Origin: Caldilineaceae bacterium bin34
GTDB lineage: Bacteria; Chloroflexota; Anaerolineae; Caldilineales; Caldilineaceae
Length of the DNA: 63,615 bases
Assembly (NCBI GenBank): GCA_002238555.1
Contig: MPMO01000023.1
Span: forward strand, 1-63,615
Direction of reading: 5' to 3'
Below are positions 1 through 9,953 of this stretch, in pieces. The notes beneath the pieces were generated by a model. The model made no database searches, was not told the origin of the DNA, and worked only from the letters and a program-made list of their open reading frames with translations. Every line of letters begins with the position of its first letter. Position 1 is the first letter of the stretch. The translations under genes and the position numbers were made by a program.

Positions 1-1
1 A

Positions 2-290
2 GAGGCGGGAGCCGATGGCGGGAGCCTGTTGCAGGAAGCTGCTCGGTCAGGACACCCCGGGGTTGTCAAGGTCCTGCTTGCGGCCGGTGTCGATGGCAGG
101 CCCTTGTTGCACACGGCCGCGCGGGAAGGACAGGTCGGGGCTGTCAAGGTCCTGTTGGAGGCGGGAGCCGATGGCGGGAGTCTGTTGCAGGAAGCTGCTC
201 GGTCAGGACACCCCGGGGTTGTCAAGGTCCTGCTTGCGGCCGGTGTCGATGGCAGGCCCTTGTTGCACACGGCCGCGCGGGAAGGACAGG
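2..290 (+). repeat. 156-bp in-frame tandem duplication inside the ankyrin gene
   Basis: The stretch starting at base 2 recurs from base 158 with an offset of exactly 156 bp (52 codons) and only a few differences until about base 290. It encodes LLQEAARSGHPGVVKVLL twice. A whole-codon unit keeps the reading frame, so repeat number can change without breaking the protein. The left copy may continue outside the window. Confidence 0.85.
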
Positions 291-775
291 TCGATATTGT
301 CAAGGTTCTGCTTGCGGAGGGTGTCCCGGTTGATCTTCGGTCGGACGATGGTCAGACCCCGTTGCACGCGGCTGCTCGGACCGGACATGTTGGCGTGGCC
401 AAGGCACTAGTGGCTGCCGGTGCACAACTCGACGCGACGACAAACAACGGCTGGACTTCATTACATTTGGCTGCTCGGGCCGGACATGCTGGCGTGGAAA
501 AGGTGCTGGTTGCTGCCGGTGTACAGGTTGCCTCACAGACGGAAGATGTCCCACGTCAGCGCCGCCGTCGCCGCCGTCGCCGTCGGCCGCCTCTGGGGGC
601 GCCCCACAAACGGACGATGTCTTCGCCCCAGCGTTCCGATGCCAGGAAAGTTTCGTGTGTCCGCTGCCGAAGCACTTTGCGCCAGTTTTGCCGTGGCTGC
701 GAACGCAAGACCTTTTGCGTCAAGTGCGGTAGGTGTGGCGCAGATGATTGTGGTTACATACCAATGTGGGTTTGA
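2..775 (+). CDS. Ankyrin-repeat protein with Arg-rich and Cys-rich C-terminus (5' end cut by window)
   Basis: The frame is open from base 2, so the true start lies upstream of the window. The first two thirds are ankyrin repeats (helix pairs such as PLLHTAAREGQ, TPLHAAARTGH, TSLHLAARAGH), which normally mediate protein-protein contacts. A run of about nine arginines follows (about 558-590), and then a compact Cys-rich tail with pairs CVRC, CRGC, CVKC and CGADDC that could bind two zinc ions. The early repeats are a near-exact in-frame duplication of 52 codons. No enzyme domain is seen. The role is unknown; the ankyrin-to-zinc tail layout suggests an adaptor. Confident on the coding frame, not on function. 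Confidence 0.75.
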   Translation, partial: EAGADGGSLLQEAARSGHPGVVKVLLAAGVDGRPLLHTAAREGQVGAVKVLLEAGADGGSLLQEAARSGHPGVVKVLLAAGVDGRPLLHTAAREGQVDIVKVLLAEGVPVDLRSDDGQTPLHAAARTGHVGVAKALVAAGAQLDATTNNGWTSLHLAARAGHAGVEKVLVAAGVQVASQTEDVPRQRRRRRRRRRPPLGAPHKRTMSSPQRSDARKVSCVRCRSTLRQFCRGCERKTFCVKCGRCGADDCGYIPMWV

Positions 776-1195
776 TGCTACAGTCGTACTTGGTGCAGAT
801 TGAAGTATTGTCGACGTTAGTGGCAACATCACCGTTACCAGTGGGTGACTGCGGTGCCAGTGTAACCAGGCCAGAACCTGTCTCACCGCGAAGGGTTTAT
901 GCAGGACCAAGCCGCCACAGGAAACATCGGATCTCCGGCAGGCTCAGCCCTTCGGCCAAGCAATGTGTGCGCTTGAAAAGATCGCTAGGCTGCTCGTGTC
1001 CGAACTTTTTTGAAGTTCGGGCAGTCTAGGTCGGCCACCTGCACCGCGGCCAGCAGGACCAGAGCCCACAGCGCGGAAATCTACGGGAAAAGCCCCACCG
1101 CATCTCCACCGGGTCAGGCAGATTGTTGACCTCCGCACACGCCTAGGGAAATTAAGTGTCGCCTTTAACCCCGCGAGTCGACAGGCCTGCCGGGC
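776..1195. other. Intergenic region, no gene seen
   Basis: This 420-bp gap lies between the ankyrin gene and the 3' end of mtnA, which converge. The only structure noted is a perfect 8-bp hairpin with a 5-nt loop at 1000-1020. It lacks a following T-run, so it is not called a terminator. Short open frames here look random. Confidence 0.5.
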
Positions 1196-2242
1196 CTATG
1201 CCTCTGCGGCGCGGGCCACGGCTGCAGCCAGGGAGAGTCCATAGGGTGCGTGGCAGACCCCTTCCTCGGTCACGATGGCCGAAATATAGCGTGCCGGCGT
1301 GATGTCGAAGGCCGGGTTGTAGACCGGCACCGCTTCGGGGGCCACCACGGTCCCGCCCACGCGGGTCACCTCGGCTGCGTCCCGTTCCTCGATCGGAATG
1401 TCGTCGCCGGTTGGCGTGTCCAGGTCGACCGTACTGGTGGGCGCAACGCAGTACACGGGAATGCCGTGGGTGTGGGCCAGCAGGGCGATGTTGTAGGTGC
1501 CGATCTTGTTGGCCACATCGCCGTTGGCCGCCACGCGGTCCGCACCGAAAATGACTGCGTCGACCCGGCCCTGCCGCATCAGGGAGCCGGAGGCGTTGTC
1601 GGCGATGAGGTGCATCGGCACCTCGGCCCGCATGAGTTCCCAAGCGGTCAGCCGGGCTCCTTGCAGGCGCGGCCGGGTCTCGTCCACCCACACGTGGATG
1701 CCCTTGCCCTGTTCATGGCAGGCGTAGATGACCCCCAGCGCCGTGCCGTAGTCCACGGTGGCCAGGGACCCGGTGTTGCAATGGTGCAGCAGGTTGGCCC
1801 CGTCCGGAATCAAGGCTGCGCCGTTGGCCCCCATGCGCCGGTTGATCTCCACGTCGGCCTCCGCCAGAGCCTCTGCTTCGGCCAAGGCCAGGCGGCGAAG
1901 TGTCTTCGGATCCGCGGTGGGTGCTGCGCTCAGTGTAGCCAGGATGCGGGCGGTGGCCCACGCCAGGTTGACTGCGGTCGGCCGGGCGGCATCCAATGCC
2001 TGCTTGGCGGTCTCCAGATCGTCAAGCAGGGCCTCCCGGTCTGGAGCCGTGCTCAAACGGGCGGCTAGGGCCATGCCATAGGCCGCGGTGGCTCCGATGG
2101 CCGGCGCCCCGCGCACGTACATGTCGCGAATGCTGGTGGCCACATCGGCGACCGTGTGCAGCGTGGCGGTTTCCAGCCGGGTCGGCAACAGCCGCTGGTC
2201 AATGAGTTGTACGGCGTTGTCCTTCCACCAGACGCTTGGCAT
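1196..2242 (-). CDS. mtnA: S-methyl-5-thioribose-1-phosphate isomerase
   Basis: This 348-aa protein converts methylthioribose-1-phosphate to methylthioribulose-1-phosphate in the methionine salvage pathway. Family signatures are clear: [18 protein letters not shown] near the N-terminus, [17 protein letters not shown] (with the conserved cysteine) near the middle, and [19 protein letters not shown] (with the conserved aspartate) in the last third. Length is normal. The ATG at 2242 has AAGGA about 7 nt upstream. It lies 15 bp after the aldolase gene on the same strand and ends the uvrB-gyrA-aldolase-mtnA run, so it may be co-transcribed. No other salvage genes are in the window. Confidence 0.95.
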   Translation of the reverse strand: MPSVWWKDNAVQLIDQRLLPTRLETATLHTVADVATSIRDMYVRGAPAIGATAAYGMALAARLSTAPDREALLDDLETAKQALDAARPTAVNLAWATARILATLSAAPTADPKTLRRLALAEAEALAEADVEINRRMGANGAALIPDGANLLHHCNTGSLATVDYGTALGVIYACHEQGKGIHVWVDETRPRLQGARLTAWELMRAEVPMHLIADNASGSLMRQGRVDAVIFGADRVAANGDVANKIGTYNIALLAHTHGIPVYCVAPTSTVDLDTPTGDDIPIEERDAAEVTRVGGTVVAPEAVPVYNPAFDITPARYISAIVTEEGVCHAPYGLSLAAAVARAAEA

Positions 2243-2257
2243 ATCGAGATCCTTCGT

Positions 2258-3172
2258 TCACTCTCGGGACGGACTGGCCAAGGCGGGTTCCGCCAATTCC
2301 AGAATGGCATCCAATTCCTGGATGTCCTCCGGATCCAGGAGGGCACCGGGCATGCGGCTCAGGTTGGTGGCGAAGAGGCCGCGGCGTCGCATGACTTCCT
2401 TGTAGGCCGCCACGCCGTGGGTGCGCTCAAAGGCGATGAGGGGCAACAGCTGGTTCCAGGCGGTGCGGGCCGCCACCTGGTCGCCCTCCTCCAGCAGGTT
2501 CCAGATTCGTACATGGGCCGGGGAAAGCTGGGAGGCGGGCATGTTGCCGCAGCAGCCGCGTCGGTGCTCGTCCAGCAGGTGCACCCCGCCCTGGCCCCCA
2601 AACACCCCCTTGCAGGCATCGCCCGTGGCCCGCAGGGCTTCGGTCACGGAACGCGGTTCGGGCAGTGTCTCCGCCTTGATGTACTGCACCATCGGCAGCT
2701 CGCGGCAGAGTTGGCCCAACAGGGCGGAGGACATCGGCGTGCCGACCGGTCCAATGAAGTTCTGAATCACAATGGGCACGGAAGTCCGCTCCGCCATGGT
2801 CCGGTAGAAGTCGAAGCAGCCCTGCTCATTCGGATGCAGGACGTAGGGAGGCATGGCCATGATGCCGGCGGCTCCCTGTGCTTCGGTCCAGGCGGCAAGT
2901 TCGGCCGCCGGACGTGCGTGCAGGCCGTTGGCGGCTGCCACGAAGGGCACCCGGCCCGCGCAGGCGTCCGCGACGGTGCGGATCCAGTCCATGCGCTCGG
3001 CATCCGACAGGGTTGCGAACTCGCTGGCGTTGGCCGGTCCGACCACGCCGTGTACGCCGGCCTCCACACAGAAATCGATTTGCCGGCGCAGGCTTTCATG
3101 ATCCACCGACAGGTCCTGCCGGAAGGGGGTGATCAGAATGACAAAGATGCCGCGCCAACTGTGGTCCGCCAT
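2258..3172 (-). CDS. DapA/NAL-superfamily aldolase (not a classical DapA)
   Basis: A TIM-barrel Schiff-base aldolase/lyase of about 304 aa. The expected Schiff-base lysine is in VQYIKAET (about residue 166) and a PPY motif precedes it. Two DapA signatures are altered. The GTTGE-type loop reads GPANASEF, and the tyrosine of the usual YNVP motif is replaced (VIQNFI). Its substrate is therefore probably not aspartate semialdehyde plus pyruvate. The start is placed at the ATG at 3172 because AGGAG lies 7 nt upstream. An in-frame ATG at 3223 adds 17 residues but has no ribosome site. It sits between gyrA and mtnA on the same strand. Substrate unknown. Confidence 0.85.
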   Translation of the reverse strand: MADHSWRGIFVILITPFRQDLSVDHESLRRQIDFCVEAGVHGVVGPANASEFATLSDAERMDWIRTVADACAGRVPFVAAANGLHARPAAELAAWTEAQGAAGIMAMPPYVLHPNEQGCFDFYRTMAERTSVPIVIQNFIGPVGTPMSSALLGQLCRELPMVQYIKAETLPEPRSVTEALRATGDACKGVFGGQGGVHLLDEHRRGCCGNMPASQLSPAHVRIWNLLEEGDQVAARTAWNQLLPLIAFERTHGVAAYKEVMRRRGLFATNLSRMPGALLDPEDIQELDAILELAEPALASPSRE

Positions 3173-3226
3173 GCGGGTCTCCTGTGGTTGTGCTGGTTCC
3201 GTTTGCGTCTGGTCCCGGGACATCGA

Positions 3227-5857
3227 TCAGGCCTGGCCGTCCACGGAGTGATCCGACCAGATAAGCGTAACGGAGTCAATCAGGCCGGTCGCAGGCGAGG
3301 ACCGGGACCGTTTGGCCGGCGCACTTCCGTCATTGCCGTCGTCTGTTGGTTCGGGCAGAGCCGCGCCGGTCGCTTGCGGCTTGAGGATCCGACGGCCCTT
3401 GGTCACGCGGCTGCTCAGCGGTATGTCGTCGGGATCAAGCGTGCGGACATTGCTGCCGGCCCCAACGGAAATGCGTGCGTCGGCCTGTCCGGCCGCAATT
3501 GCCAGGGCCCCGGCGATGGGCCCGGTCGTCTCGTCCAACTTGTGGGCGAGCAGGCCGGATCCGCCGCGCGCCTGAAGGTTGAACTCCTCCATATCCGTCC
3601 GCTTGGCCATTCCCTGTTCGGTCACGGTCAGGACGGTGCCGGTAGCTGGCGCCACCGCAGCCGCAGCCACGCTGTCGCCCTTGCCCAGCCGAATGCCGCG
3701 TACTCCTTGGGCAGGAAGGCGACTGGGTCGCACCTCGTCTCCGTCGAAGCGAATTGTCTTCCCCAGGCGCGTAAACAGCATGAGTTCCCGACTTGAGTCG
3801 ACGGCCACCGCCGCGACCAGTGAGTCGCCCTTGGCCAACGGCATGACCGTTACCTCATCGCCCCAGGCCGCAGCCAGATGGTGTCCGCTGATTTTCTTGA
3901 CATTGCCCCGCGCCGTTGCCAGCAGGATCCATACTTCCTGGTCGGGCGCGACTTCCCGGGGCAGGGCTATCCCGGCCACAATTCGGTCGCGGCGGGTGAA
4001 CGCGGTCAGGTCCGCAACATGCCCGGCTCGTCCGGTCTGCGGCACCTTGTGGGCCTGGATGCGCTGGGCGCGGCCGGAGGCGCTGAACACATACAGGACG
4101 TCCCGTGTGTTGGCGGCCACAGTCGCGATGCCGCCGTTGCGCCCGATGTCCCTGAAGCTGCCGCTTTGCATGCCCTTGTAGGCGTAGCGGCGTACGGTGC
4201 CGCGCCGGCCCACGCAGACCCAGACCGTTTGGTCCGGCTCCAGCTCCTCGGCGGTTGGTGTGCGCGCTTGGTCGTCCTTGACCTCGGTGCGGCGGGGATC
4301 GGCGAACTGCCGTTGGATTTCGTCCATCTCGCCGGCGATTGCGTCCCGGATCCGCTGGTCGGAAGCCAGCAGGGCTTGCAGGTCCCTGATGCGGGCCGCC
4401 AGGTCCTTGAATTCGCTTCGCAGGCGGCTCCGCTCCATCGCCACCAGTTGTCCCAGCGGCATGGCCAGCACGGCCCGGGCCTGTGCCTCGGTGAAACCAA
4501 ACTCCCGGATCAGGTTGTTGCGTGCCGAGTTGGGGCTGCGGCTGCTGCGGATGGTGCGGATGACCTCGTCGATCTGATCGAGGGCCATCAACAGGCCTTC
4601 CACGATGTGTGCGCGCTGCTCGGCCCGGTCCAGGTCGAATTGGGAACGGCGACGCACAATGTCCATGCGGTGCTCGATGAAGTACTCAACGAGCGCCTTC
4701 AGGTTCAGGCGCACCGGGCGCCCGTTCACCAATGCCACCAGCGAAATGGAGAAGGTCTGCTCCATCGGGGTCAGGGAAAACAGATCGGCGATCACCTTGT
4801 CGGTGTTGGCCCCGCGCACCAGATCGACGCAGATGCGCATGCCGGCCCGGTCGCTCTCGTCGCGCAGGTCGGAGATGCCGGTGATCTGTCCGTTGCGGGC
4901 ACAGTCCGCGATCCGCTCCAAGAGGGAGGTCTTGTTGGTCTGGTAGGGGATCTCGTACACCACGATGCGCTGCCGGCCCATGCGCGCATCCTCCACGTGC
5001 ACCTTGGCGCGGACGGTCACCCGACCGCGGCCGCTTTCGTAGGCTTGGCGCAGGCGGTCCTCGGGGGCGCGGCCGGCCCGGGCCGGCCCGCGGGGGGACC
5101 GCGTGGCCCCCGGCGGGAGGCCGGGGCCCCGGGTGGGGTGGGCCGGGGCCGGCCCGCGGCGGAACAGCGTGCCGCCGGTCGGGAAGTCGGGACCCTGGAT
5201 GTGCTGCATCAGGTCCGTGACCGTGACTTCCTCGCGTTCCTCCCACCGGTCCAGGAGGTGTTTCACAGCGGCACAAACCTCGCCCAGGTTGTGGGGCGGA
5301 ACCTGGGTGGCCATGCCCACGGCAATGCCGTTGGAGCCGTTGACAAGCAGGTTGGGCAGGTTGGCCGTCAGGACCGTCGGCTCTTCCAGCGACTGGTCGA
5401 AGTTGGGGACCCAGTCGACGGTGTCCTTTTCGATGTCCGTCAGCATGAGGGCCGCGATGGCCGACAGGCGGGCCTCGGTGTACCGCATGGCGGCGGGATT
5501 GTCGCCGTCGATGCTGCCCAGATTGCCCTGTCCGTCCACCAGCGGATAGCGCAGGCTGAAGTCCTGGGCCAGCCGCATCATCGCGTCGTAGACCGACTGA
5601 TCACTGTGGGGGTGGTACTTGCCCAGCACTTCGCCCACGATGCGGGCGCTCTTGCGGAAGGGGCCGTTGGATCGGAGGTTGAGGTCGTGGTGCATGGCGT
5701 GCAGGATGCGGCGCTGCACCGGCTTGAGCCCGTCGCGCACGTCCGGCAGGGCGCGGGCGACAATCACGCTCATGGCGTAGTCCAGATAGGACGTCTCCAT
5801 CTCAGTCCGCAGACTCAGCTCGGACTGATTGGTCCGGGGATCGTTGCCGTTGGCCAT
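3227..5857 (-). CDS. gyrA: Type II topoisomerase A subunit (DNA gyrase A / topoisomerase IV A)
   Basis: This 876-aa subunit breaks and rejoins DNA. The winged-helix and tower region is intact: [17 protein letters not shown], the active-site tyrosine in AAMRYTEAR (Y126), and [12 protein letters not shown]-terminal beta-pinwheel follows, with QARGGSG, a degenerate GyrA box (QRRGGKG), so gyrase is favoured over ParC but not proven. Two oddities are seen. The quinolone-pocket loop reads [10 protein letters not shown], giving Gln where E. coli GyrA has Ser83. About 33 Pro/Gly/Arg residues are inserted after PTGGTLFRR (residues about 234-266). The start ATG follows the uvrB stop by one base (TGAcATG), implying translational coupling. 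Confidence 0.9.
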   Translation of the reverse strand: MANGNDPRTNQSELSLRTEMETSYLDYAMSVIVARALPDVRDGLKPVQRRILHAMHHDLNLRSNGPFRKSARIVGEVLGKYHPHSDQSVYDAMMRLAQDFSLRYPLVDGQGNLGSIDGDNPAAMRYTEARLSAIAALMLTDIEKDTVDWVPNFDQSLEEPTVLTANLPNLLVNGSNGIAVGMATQVPPHNLGEVCAAVKHLLDRWEEREEVTVTDLMQHIQGPDFPTGGTLFRRGPAPAHPTRGPGLPPGATRSPRGPARAGRAPEDRLRQAYESGRGRVTVRAKVHVEDARMGRQRIVVYEIPYQTNKTSLLERIADCARNGQITGISDLRDESDRAGMRICVDLVRGANTDKVIADLFSLTPMEQTFSISLVALVNGRPVRLNLKALVEYFIEHRMDIVRRRSQFDLDRAEQRAHIVEGLLMALDQIDEVIRTIRSSRSPNSARNNLIREFGFTEAQARAVLAMPLGQLVAMERSRLRSEFKDLAARIRDLQALLASDQRIRDAIAGEMDEIQRQFADPRRTEVKDDQARTPTAEELEPDQTVWVCVGRRGTVRRYAYKGMQSGSFRDIGRNGGIATVAANTRDVLYVFSASGRAQRIQAHKVPQTGRAGHVADLTAFTRRDRIVAGIALPREVAPDQEVWILLATARGNVKKISGHHLAAAWGDEVTVMPLAKGDSLVAAVAVDSSRELMLFTRLGKTIRFDGDEVRPSRLPAQGVRGIRLGKGDSVAAAAVAPATGTVLTVTEQGMAKRTDMEEFNLQARGGSGLLAHKLDETTGPIAGALAIAAGQADARISVGAGSNVRTLDPDDIPLSSRVTKGRRILKPQATGAALPEPTDDGNDGSAPAKRSRSSPATGLIDSVTLIWSDHSVDGQA
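5060..5158 (-). repeat. GC-only low-complexity insertion inside the topoisomerase gene
   Basis: About 99 bp made almost only of G and C interrupt the conserved PTGGxIxG...AYxxGRGxV segment of the GyrA/ParC family without breaking the frame. The stretch includes the perfect 18-bp palindrome GGCCGGCCCGGGCCGGCC near 5070, and GGCCGGCCC motifs recur near 5150. It encodes a Pro/Gly/Arg/Ala-rich loop. It looks like a small palindromic repeat element that expanded or inserted in a surface loop. Confidence 0.6.
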
Positions 5858-5858
5858 G

Positions 5859-7862
5859 TCAGGGCAGATCCATCATGGGTTCCTGCCGTCGCAGCTCGAC
5901 AATCTGGTCCCGAAGGTTGGCGGCCTTCTCGAACTCCAGCTGACGGGCCGCCTCCTTCATTTCCTTTTCCAACTCCTGGATCATCCTGGCCAGGGCGTCC
6001 GGCGAGAGGTCGACCGCGTCCGCGGGGTCCGGGGCGTCCTTGTCCGCCAGTTCCTTCGTCATGGCCTTGACCCGATCCGTCAGGTCCCGGACCTCCTTGA
6101 CGATGGTGGTCGGTTCGATGCCGTGTTCCCGGTTGTGGGCTTCCTGCAAGGATCGGCGACGGTTGGTTTCGTCCAGGGCAATCTGCATGGCGGCCGTGGT
6201 CTTGTCCGCATAGAGGATGGCCTTGCCTTCCACATGGCGGGCCGCGCGGCCCACGGTCTGAATCAAGGCGCTGGCGCTGCGCAGGAACCCCTCCCGGTCC
6301 GCATCCAGCACTGCGACCAGGGTCACCTCGGGCAGGTCGAGGCCTTCCCGCAGCAGGTTGATGCCAACCACCGCGTCATACACCCCAAGGCGCAGATCGC
6401 GCAGGATGTCCACCCGCTCCAGGGTGTCGATTTCGCTGTGCAGGTAGTGGACCCGGAAGTCCAGTTCCGCCAGGTATTCGGTCAGGTCCTCCGCCATCCG
6501 CTTCGTGAGTGTGGTGATGATGGAGCGCTGCCCCTGATGCACGCGCCGACGCACTTCACCTATCAAATCCTCGATCTGGCCCTTGGTGGAGCGAACCTCC
6601 ACGACCGGATCCAGGAGGCCGGTGGGCCGGATCAGCTGTTCCACGGTCTGGTTGGACACTTCCAGTTCCCAGGGTCCCGGGGTGGCGCTGACGAAGACCG
6701 CCTGGTGGACGCGCTCCCGGAATTCCTCGAACTTCAGGGGACGGTTGTCCTTGGCCGACGGGAGCCGGAACCCGAAGTTGACCAGGGTCTCCTTCCGGGC
6801 AAGATCTCCGCGGTACATGCCCCGCAGCTGGGGCACTGTCATGTGGCTTTCGTCCACAATCACGAGCCACTGGGCCGGGAAGTAGTCCATCAGGGTCCAG
6901 GGCGGCGAACCCTCCTCGCGCTGGTCGAGGTGGCGGCTGTAGTTCTCGATGCCGTTGCAGTAGCCCACCTCGCGCAGCATCTCCAGGTCGTAGTTGGTGC
7001 GCTGCCGCAGCCGTTGGGCCTCGATCAGCTTGTTCTCCGCGATGAACCTGGCCTCCTGCTCCAGAAGTTCCGCTTCGATGGTCTCCAGGGACGCCTGGAG
7101 CTTATCGTCCGAAGTCTGGAAGTGCTTGGCGGGGAAGAAATGGACCTCCTCCAAATCGGCCAGCACCTCGCCGGTCAGGAGATCGAAGCGGCAGATCCGT
7201 TCCACTTCGTCCCCGAAGAAGCTCACCCGGTAGCCGAAGTCCTCGTAGGCCGGGTGGACTTCCAGCACGTCCCCCCGCACCCGGAAGCGTCCCCGGTCAA
7301 GGTTGGTGTCGTTGCGTTCGTAGCTGATGCTGACCAGATGCCGCAGGACTGTCTGGCGCCGGGTCAGGTCGCCTGTCTTCAGGCTGCAGACGGCATAGCC
7401 GTAGTCCTCGGGGTTGCCCAGCCCGTAGATGCACGACACGGACGCCACGATGACCACGTCGGGCCGCGAGAAGAGGGAACTGGTGGCCGCCAGGCGCAGC
7501 CGCTCGATCTCGTCGTTGACCATCGCCTCCTTCTCGATGTAGACGTCCGAGCGGGGGATGTAGGCTTCCGGCTGGTAGTAGTCGTAGTAGCTGACAAAGT
7601 ACTCGACGGCATTGCGCGGCAGGAACTCCTTCAGCTCGGAATAGAGCTGGGCCGCCAGGGTCTTGTTGTGGGCGATGACCAGCGTGGGCCGCTGTACGCG
7701 TTCGATGACATTGGCCATCGTGAACGTCTTGCCGGACCCGGTAACCCCCAGTAGGGTCTGGTGGGTCATGCCCTGCTCCAGGCCGGCCGTCAGGGCGTCG
7801 ATAGCCTGGGGCTGATCGCCCGTGGGACGAAACTCGCTGATGACCTCGAAGGGCTGGCTCAT
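5859..7862 (-). CDS. uvrB: Excinuclease ABC subunit B
   Basis: UvrB (667 aa) is the damage-verifying helicase-like ATPase of nucleotide excision repair, working with UvrA and UvrC. Walker A reads GVTGSGKT (about residues 39-46). The DNA-inserting beta-hairpin [20 protein letters not shown] is present, followed by helicase motifs DESH and [13 protein letters not shown]-terminal UVR coiled-coil ([24 protein letters not shown]) contacts UvrC. Length is standard. It heads the minus-strand run uvrB-gyrA-aldolase-mtnA. No SOS box is evident upstream. Confidence 0.97.
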   Translation of the reverse strand: MSQPFEVISEFRPTGDQPQAIDALTAGLEQGMTHQTLLGVTGSGKTFTMANVIERVQRPTLVIAHNKTLAAQLYSELKEFLPRNAVEYFVSYYDYYQPEAYIPRSDVYIEKEAMVNDEIERLRLAATSSLFSRPDVVIVASVSCIYGLGNPEDYGYAVCSLKTGDLTRRQTVLRHLVSISYERNDTNLDRGRFRVRGDVLEVHPAYEDFGYRVSFFGDEVERICRFDLLTGEVLADLEEVHFFPAKHFQTSDDKLQASLETIEAELLEQEARFIAENKLIEAQRLRQRTNYDLEMLREVGYCNGIENYSRHLDQREEGSPPWTLMDYFPAQWLVIVDESHMTVPQLRGMYRGDLARKETLVNFGFRLPSAKDNRPLKFEEFRERVHQAVFVSATPGPWELEVSNQTVEQLIRPTGLLDPVVEVRSTKGQIEDLIGEVRRRVHQGQRSIITTLTKRMAEDLTEYLAELDFRVHYLHSEIDTLERVDILRDLRLGVYDAVVGINLLREGLDLPEVTLVAVLDADREGFLRSASALIQTVGRAARHVEGKAILYADKTTAAMQIALDETNRRRSLQEAHNREHGIEPTTIVKEVRDLTDRVKAMTKELADKDAPDPADAVDLSPDALARMIQELEKEMKEAARQLEFEKAANLRDQIVELRRQEPMMDLP

Positions 7863-8368
7863 GGCTGATGGCGACGCTGAATTTTCACAGGGCCATGGGG
7901 ACCGGTATGCGCCTGTCTACGCTGCAAAAACCTGTATGTGCGAACCAGGAGCACTTCTCAAAGTACCCAGGAGAATCCTGCTCCGGGAATGGGCCGTCCG
8001 ATCCGATGCATGCGGAACAGGCATGGTGCCTCATCCCCAACCAATTATTGCACTTTTTTACAGCTTGTCGCAACAGTTGCAGCTTGTGGCTTCGTGGTGG
8101 CAGTCCGTTGTCCGGCCGCCGCTCGGTTCCGGGTGGTGCCGGTGACAGGCTCCGGGCCCGACCGCGCCCGTGTCGGGCCGGCCGGTACGGGCCGGAACCC
8201 CACAATCGGACTATAATGCCCCTTCGTTTTGGCTCAACCCGAATCTAACACCACAACGTCGCAACTACCGCCGGGAGCTGCGGGTTCGGTGATGTTGTCG
8301 GCAACGGTGCCGGCGCGAGACGGTTGCGCACCCATGGGCCGGCTTCCGGTCTGCCGAGTTCAGCCACC
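7863..8368. other. Divergent intergenic region with a possible -10 box
   Basis: A roughly 500-bp gap separates the divergent uvrB and DUF4129 operons, so it should hold promoters in both directions. A TATAAT hexamer at 8212-8217 on the plus strand is a reasonable -10 for the DUF4129 operon, but no convincing -35 lies 16-18 bp upstream. No gene is supported. Confidence 0.35.
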
Positions 8369-9322
8369 ATGCAAAATCCAACTCCTCGAACCGAGCCGCG
8401 GGAAGCGCCGGGCCGCCTGAACATTGTGCTCGCAGTGGCAGTGGGTCTTCTGTTGCTGATTGTCCTCGGCAGTGCCCTGCCCGAACTCCGCATGCAGCCC
8501 GGCACCGACAGCGGCTTGATGAGTCTCTTTACCGACACGTTTGCCCGCCCCGAGACAACTCCTTGGTCGCCCGAAGCCAAGGAGGGACCGTTTGGACTGA
8601 CCCGGTTTTGGCTCCTGGCCATTTGGGGCTGCCTGACACTTTGCGTGGTGTACGCGATCATTTCCCCCACCTACCGCAAGGCGCTGGTGGGTGCAGTGGT
8701 CACCGCCTTGTTGCTCACCTTCGTATTGATGCGCGTGTTGGAGAACCAGGAACCCCGATCGGAGGAAAATCCGGGGATGGGCGCGCCGCCGCAGGAGGAA
8801 CTGCAGTTTGCGCAAGCCGAACCCCCGGTGCCGCCGGACATGGAGGTGCGGGACTGGTTGGTATGGGTGGTGACCGGAACCGGCGGTCTCGCGATTGCGG
8901 GCCTGGGCCTGTTTCTGCTGAATCGGGCCAACTGGGGCCGCAGCGACGCGTCGGAGTCGATTCGCCGCGAGGCCGGGGAGGCAATCGAAGCCCTGGACTC
9001 GGGACACGACATCGGGGACACCATCGAACGCTGCTACCTGAACATGGTCCGAAGCCTGGAGGAAACCCGTCGGGTTCGACGCAGCCAATCGATGACGCCG
9101 CGCGAATTTGAACAACGGCTGTCGGAACTGGGCATGCATTCAAGGCCGGTGCGTCGGCTTTCGGCCCTGTTCGAGCGGGTTCGCTTCGGGGACCGGCCGG
9201 CCAGTGCCCGCGACCGGCAGGAGGCGTCCGATTGCCTGCAGCAAATCAGGGATTCCCGACCGCCGCAGGCCGGGACGTCCCTGACATCCGGATCCGGCCC
9301 GGCCACGGCCCTCGATGTCTGA
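8369..9322 (+). CDS. DUF4129-type membrane protein
   Basis: About 317 aa when started at the ATG at 8369; an in-frame TTG at 8324 would add 15 residues. It has several membrane segments (about residues 18-37, 75-95, 103-120 and 165-185) and a cytoplasmic C-terminal domain with RCYLNMVRSLEE and TPREFEQRLSELG, the DUF4129 signature. Such proteins accompany MoxR and DUF58 proteins in operons linked to envelope or protease-like functions. Its last 8 bases overlap the next gene. Molecular role unknown. Confidence 0.75.
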   Translation: MQNPTPRTEPREAPGRLNIVLAVAVGLLLLIVLGSALPELRMQPGTDSGLMSLFTDTFARPETTPWSPEAKEGPFGLTRFWLLAIWGCLTLCVVYAIISPTYRKALVGAVVTALLLTFVLMRVLENQEPRSEENPGMGAPPQEELQFAQAEPPVPPDMEVRDWLVWVVTGTGGLAIAGLGLFLLNRANWGRSDASESIRREAGEAIEALDSGHDIGDTIERCYLNMVRSLEETRRVRRSQSMTPREFEQRLSELGMHSRPVRRLSALFERVRFGDRPASARDRQEASDCLQQIRDSRPPQAGTSLTSGSGPATALDV

Positions 9323-9953
9323 CATCCAAAAGCGCGGGCTGGTGATGGCGGCATGGTTGGCCGCCAGTTTCCTGTTCGCCGTCTTCTTCATCGAGGACTT
9401 CGTCCGCGACATCCTGATCCGCCCCATGATGTACACGGCCTGGGTGGCTGAACTGTTTGTGCGCAGCCTGCCCCAGTACCTGTTCTGGGGTCTGTTTGTG
9501 CTTGTGGCCGCGATCTGGGGTCTGCGCCTGATACGGTTCCGCGCGCCCCGGCGCCCCCGCATGCGCACGGTGGCGATTGGCCAGCAGGGTCCGGTGGCCC
9601 GGTGGCAGGGACAGTTGCGCCGGGCCCGGATGCTGGACTACGGGCGGTTCAATCTGAATCGTTCGCTTCGCAAGCTGGTTCTGGACCTGACGGTCACGGA
9701 GGCCGAGGTGGATCTGTCCGGCCCGGCGATGGGCGAGTCCCCGCGCGAGCCGGATGTTCCGGAAGAACTGCGGCCCCTCCTGATAGTGCGCGGGGACGAG
9801 GAATTCGGGCGGCGCAGTCTGGCAGACCGTCTGCTCGACCTGGTTCCGAAACCGCGCGCGGCACAGGCGGAATATCGACGTGCGCCGGAAGTGGTCGTAC
9901 GGTACCTGGAGGATCGATTGGGCATGGCCGGGAGGAATCAAGGGAAAGGCTGA
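9315..9953 (+). CDS. Conserved membrane protein of the MoxR/DUF58 operon
   Basis: 212 aa with two hydrophobic helices near the N-terminus (about 9-25 and 55-72), then a basic linker and a soluble C-terminal half without a recognised domain. It starts inside the DUF4129 gene (8-bp overlap), and its TGA shares bases with the moxR ATG (TGATG), so the genes are translationally coupled. No family is recognised; context suggests it is a membrane partner of the MoxR-DUF58 machinery. Confidence 0.7.
   Translation: MSDIQKRGLVMAAWLAASFLFAVFFIEDFVRDILIRPMMYTAWVAELFVRSLPQYLFWGLFVLVAAIWGLRLIRFRAPRRPRMRTVAIGQQGPVARWQGQLRRARMLDYGRFNLNRSLRKLVLDLTVTEAEVDLSGPAMGESPREPDVPEELRPLLIVRGDEEFGRRSLADRLLDLVPKPRAAQAEYRRAPEVVVRYLEDRLGMAGRNQGKG

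Noticed and set aside
1000..1020. Perfect 8-bp hairpin as a terminator
   Set aside because: No T-run follows on either strand, and it is more than 200 bp after the ankyrin stop.
748..1029. Open frame of 93 codons after the ankyrin gene
   Set aside because: Overlaps the ankyrin end, has no ribosome site and no protein-like pattern.
2156..3796. Long plus-strand open frame of over 500 codons opposite the aldolase and gyrA
   Set aside because: It is the complement shadow of GC-rich real genes whose families are certain.
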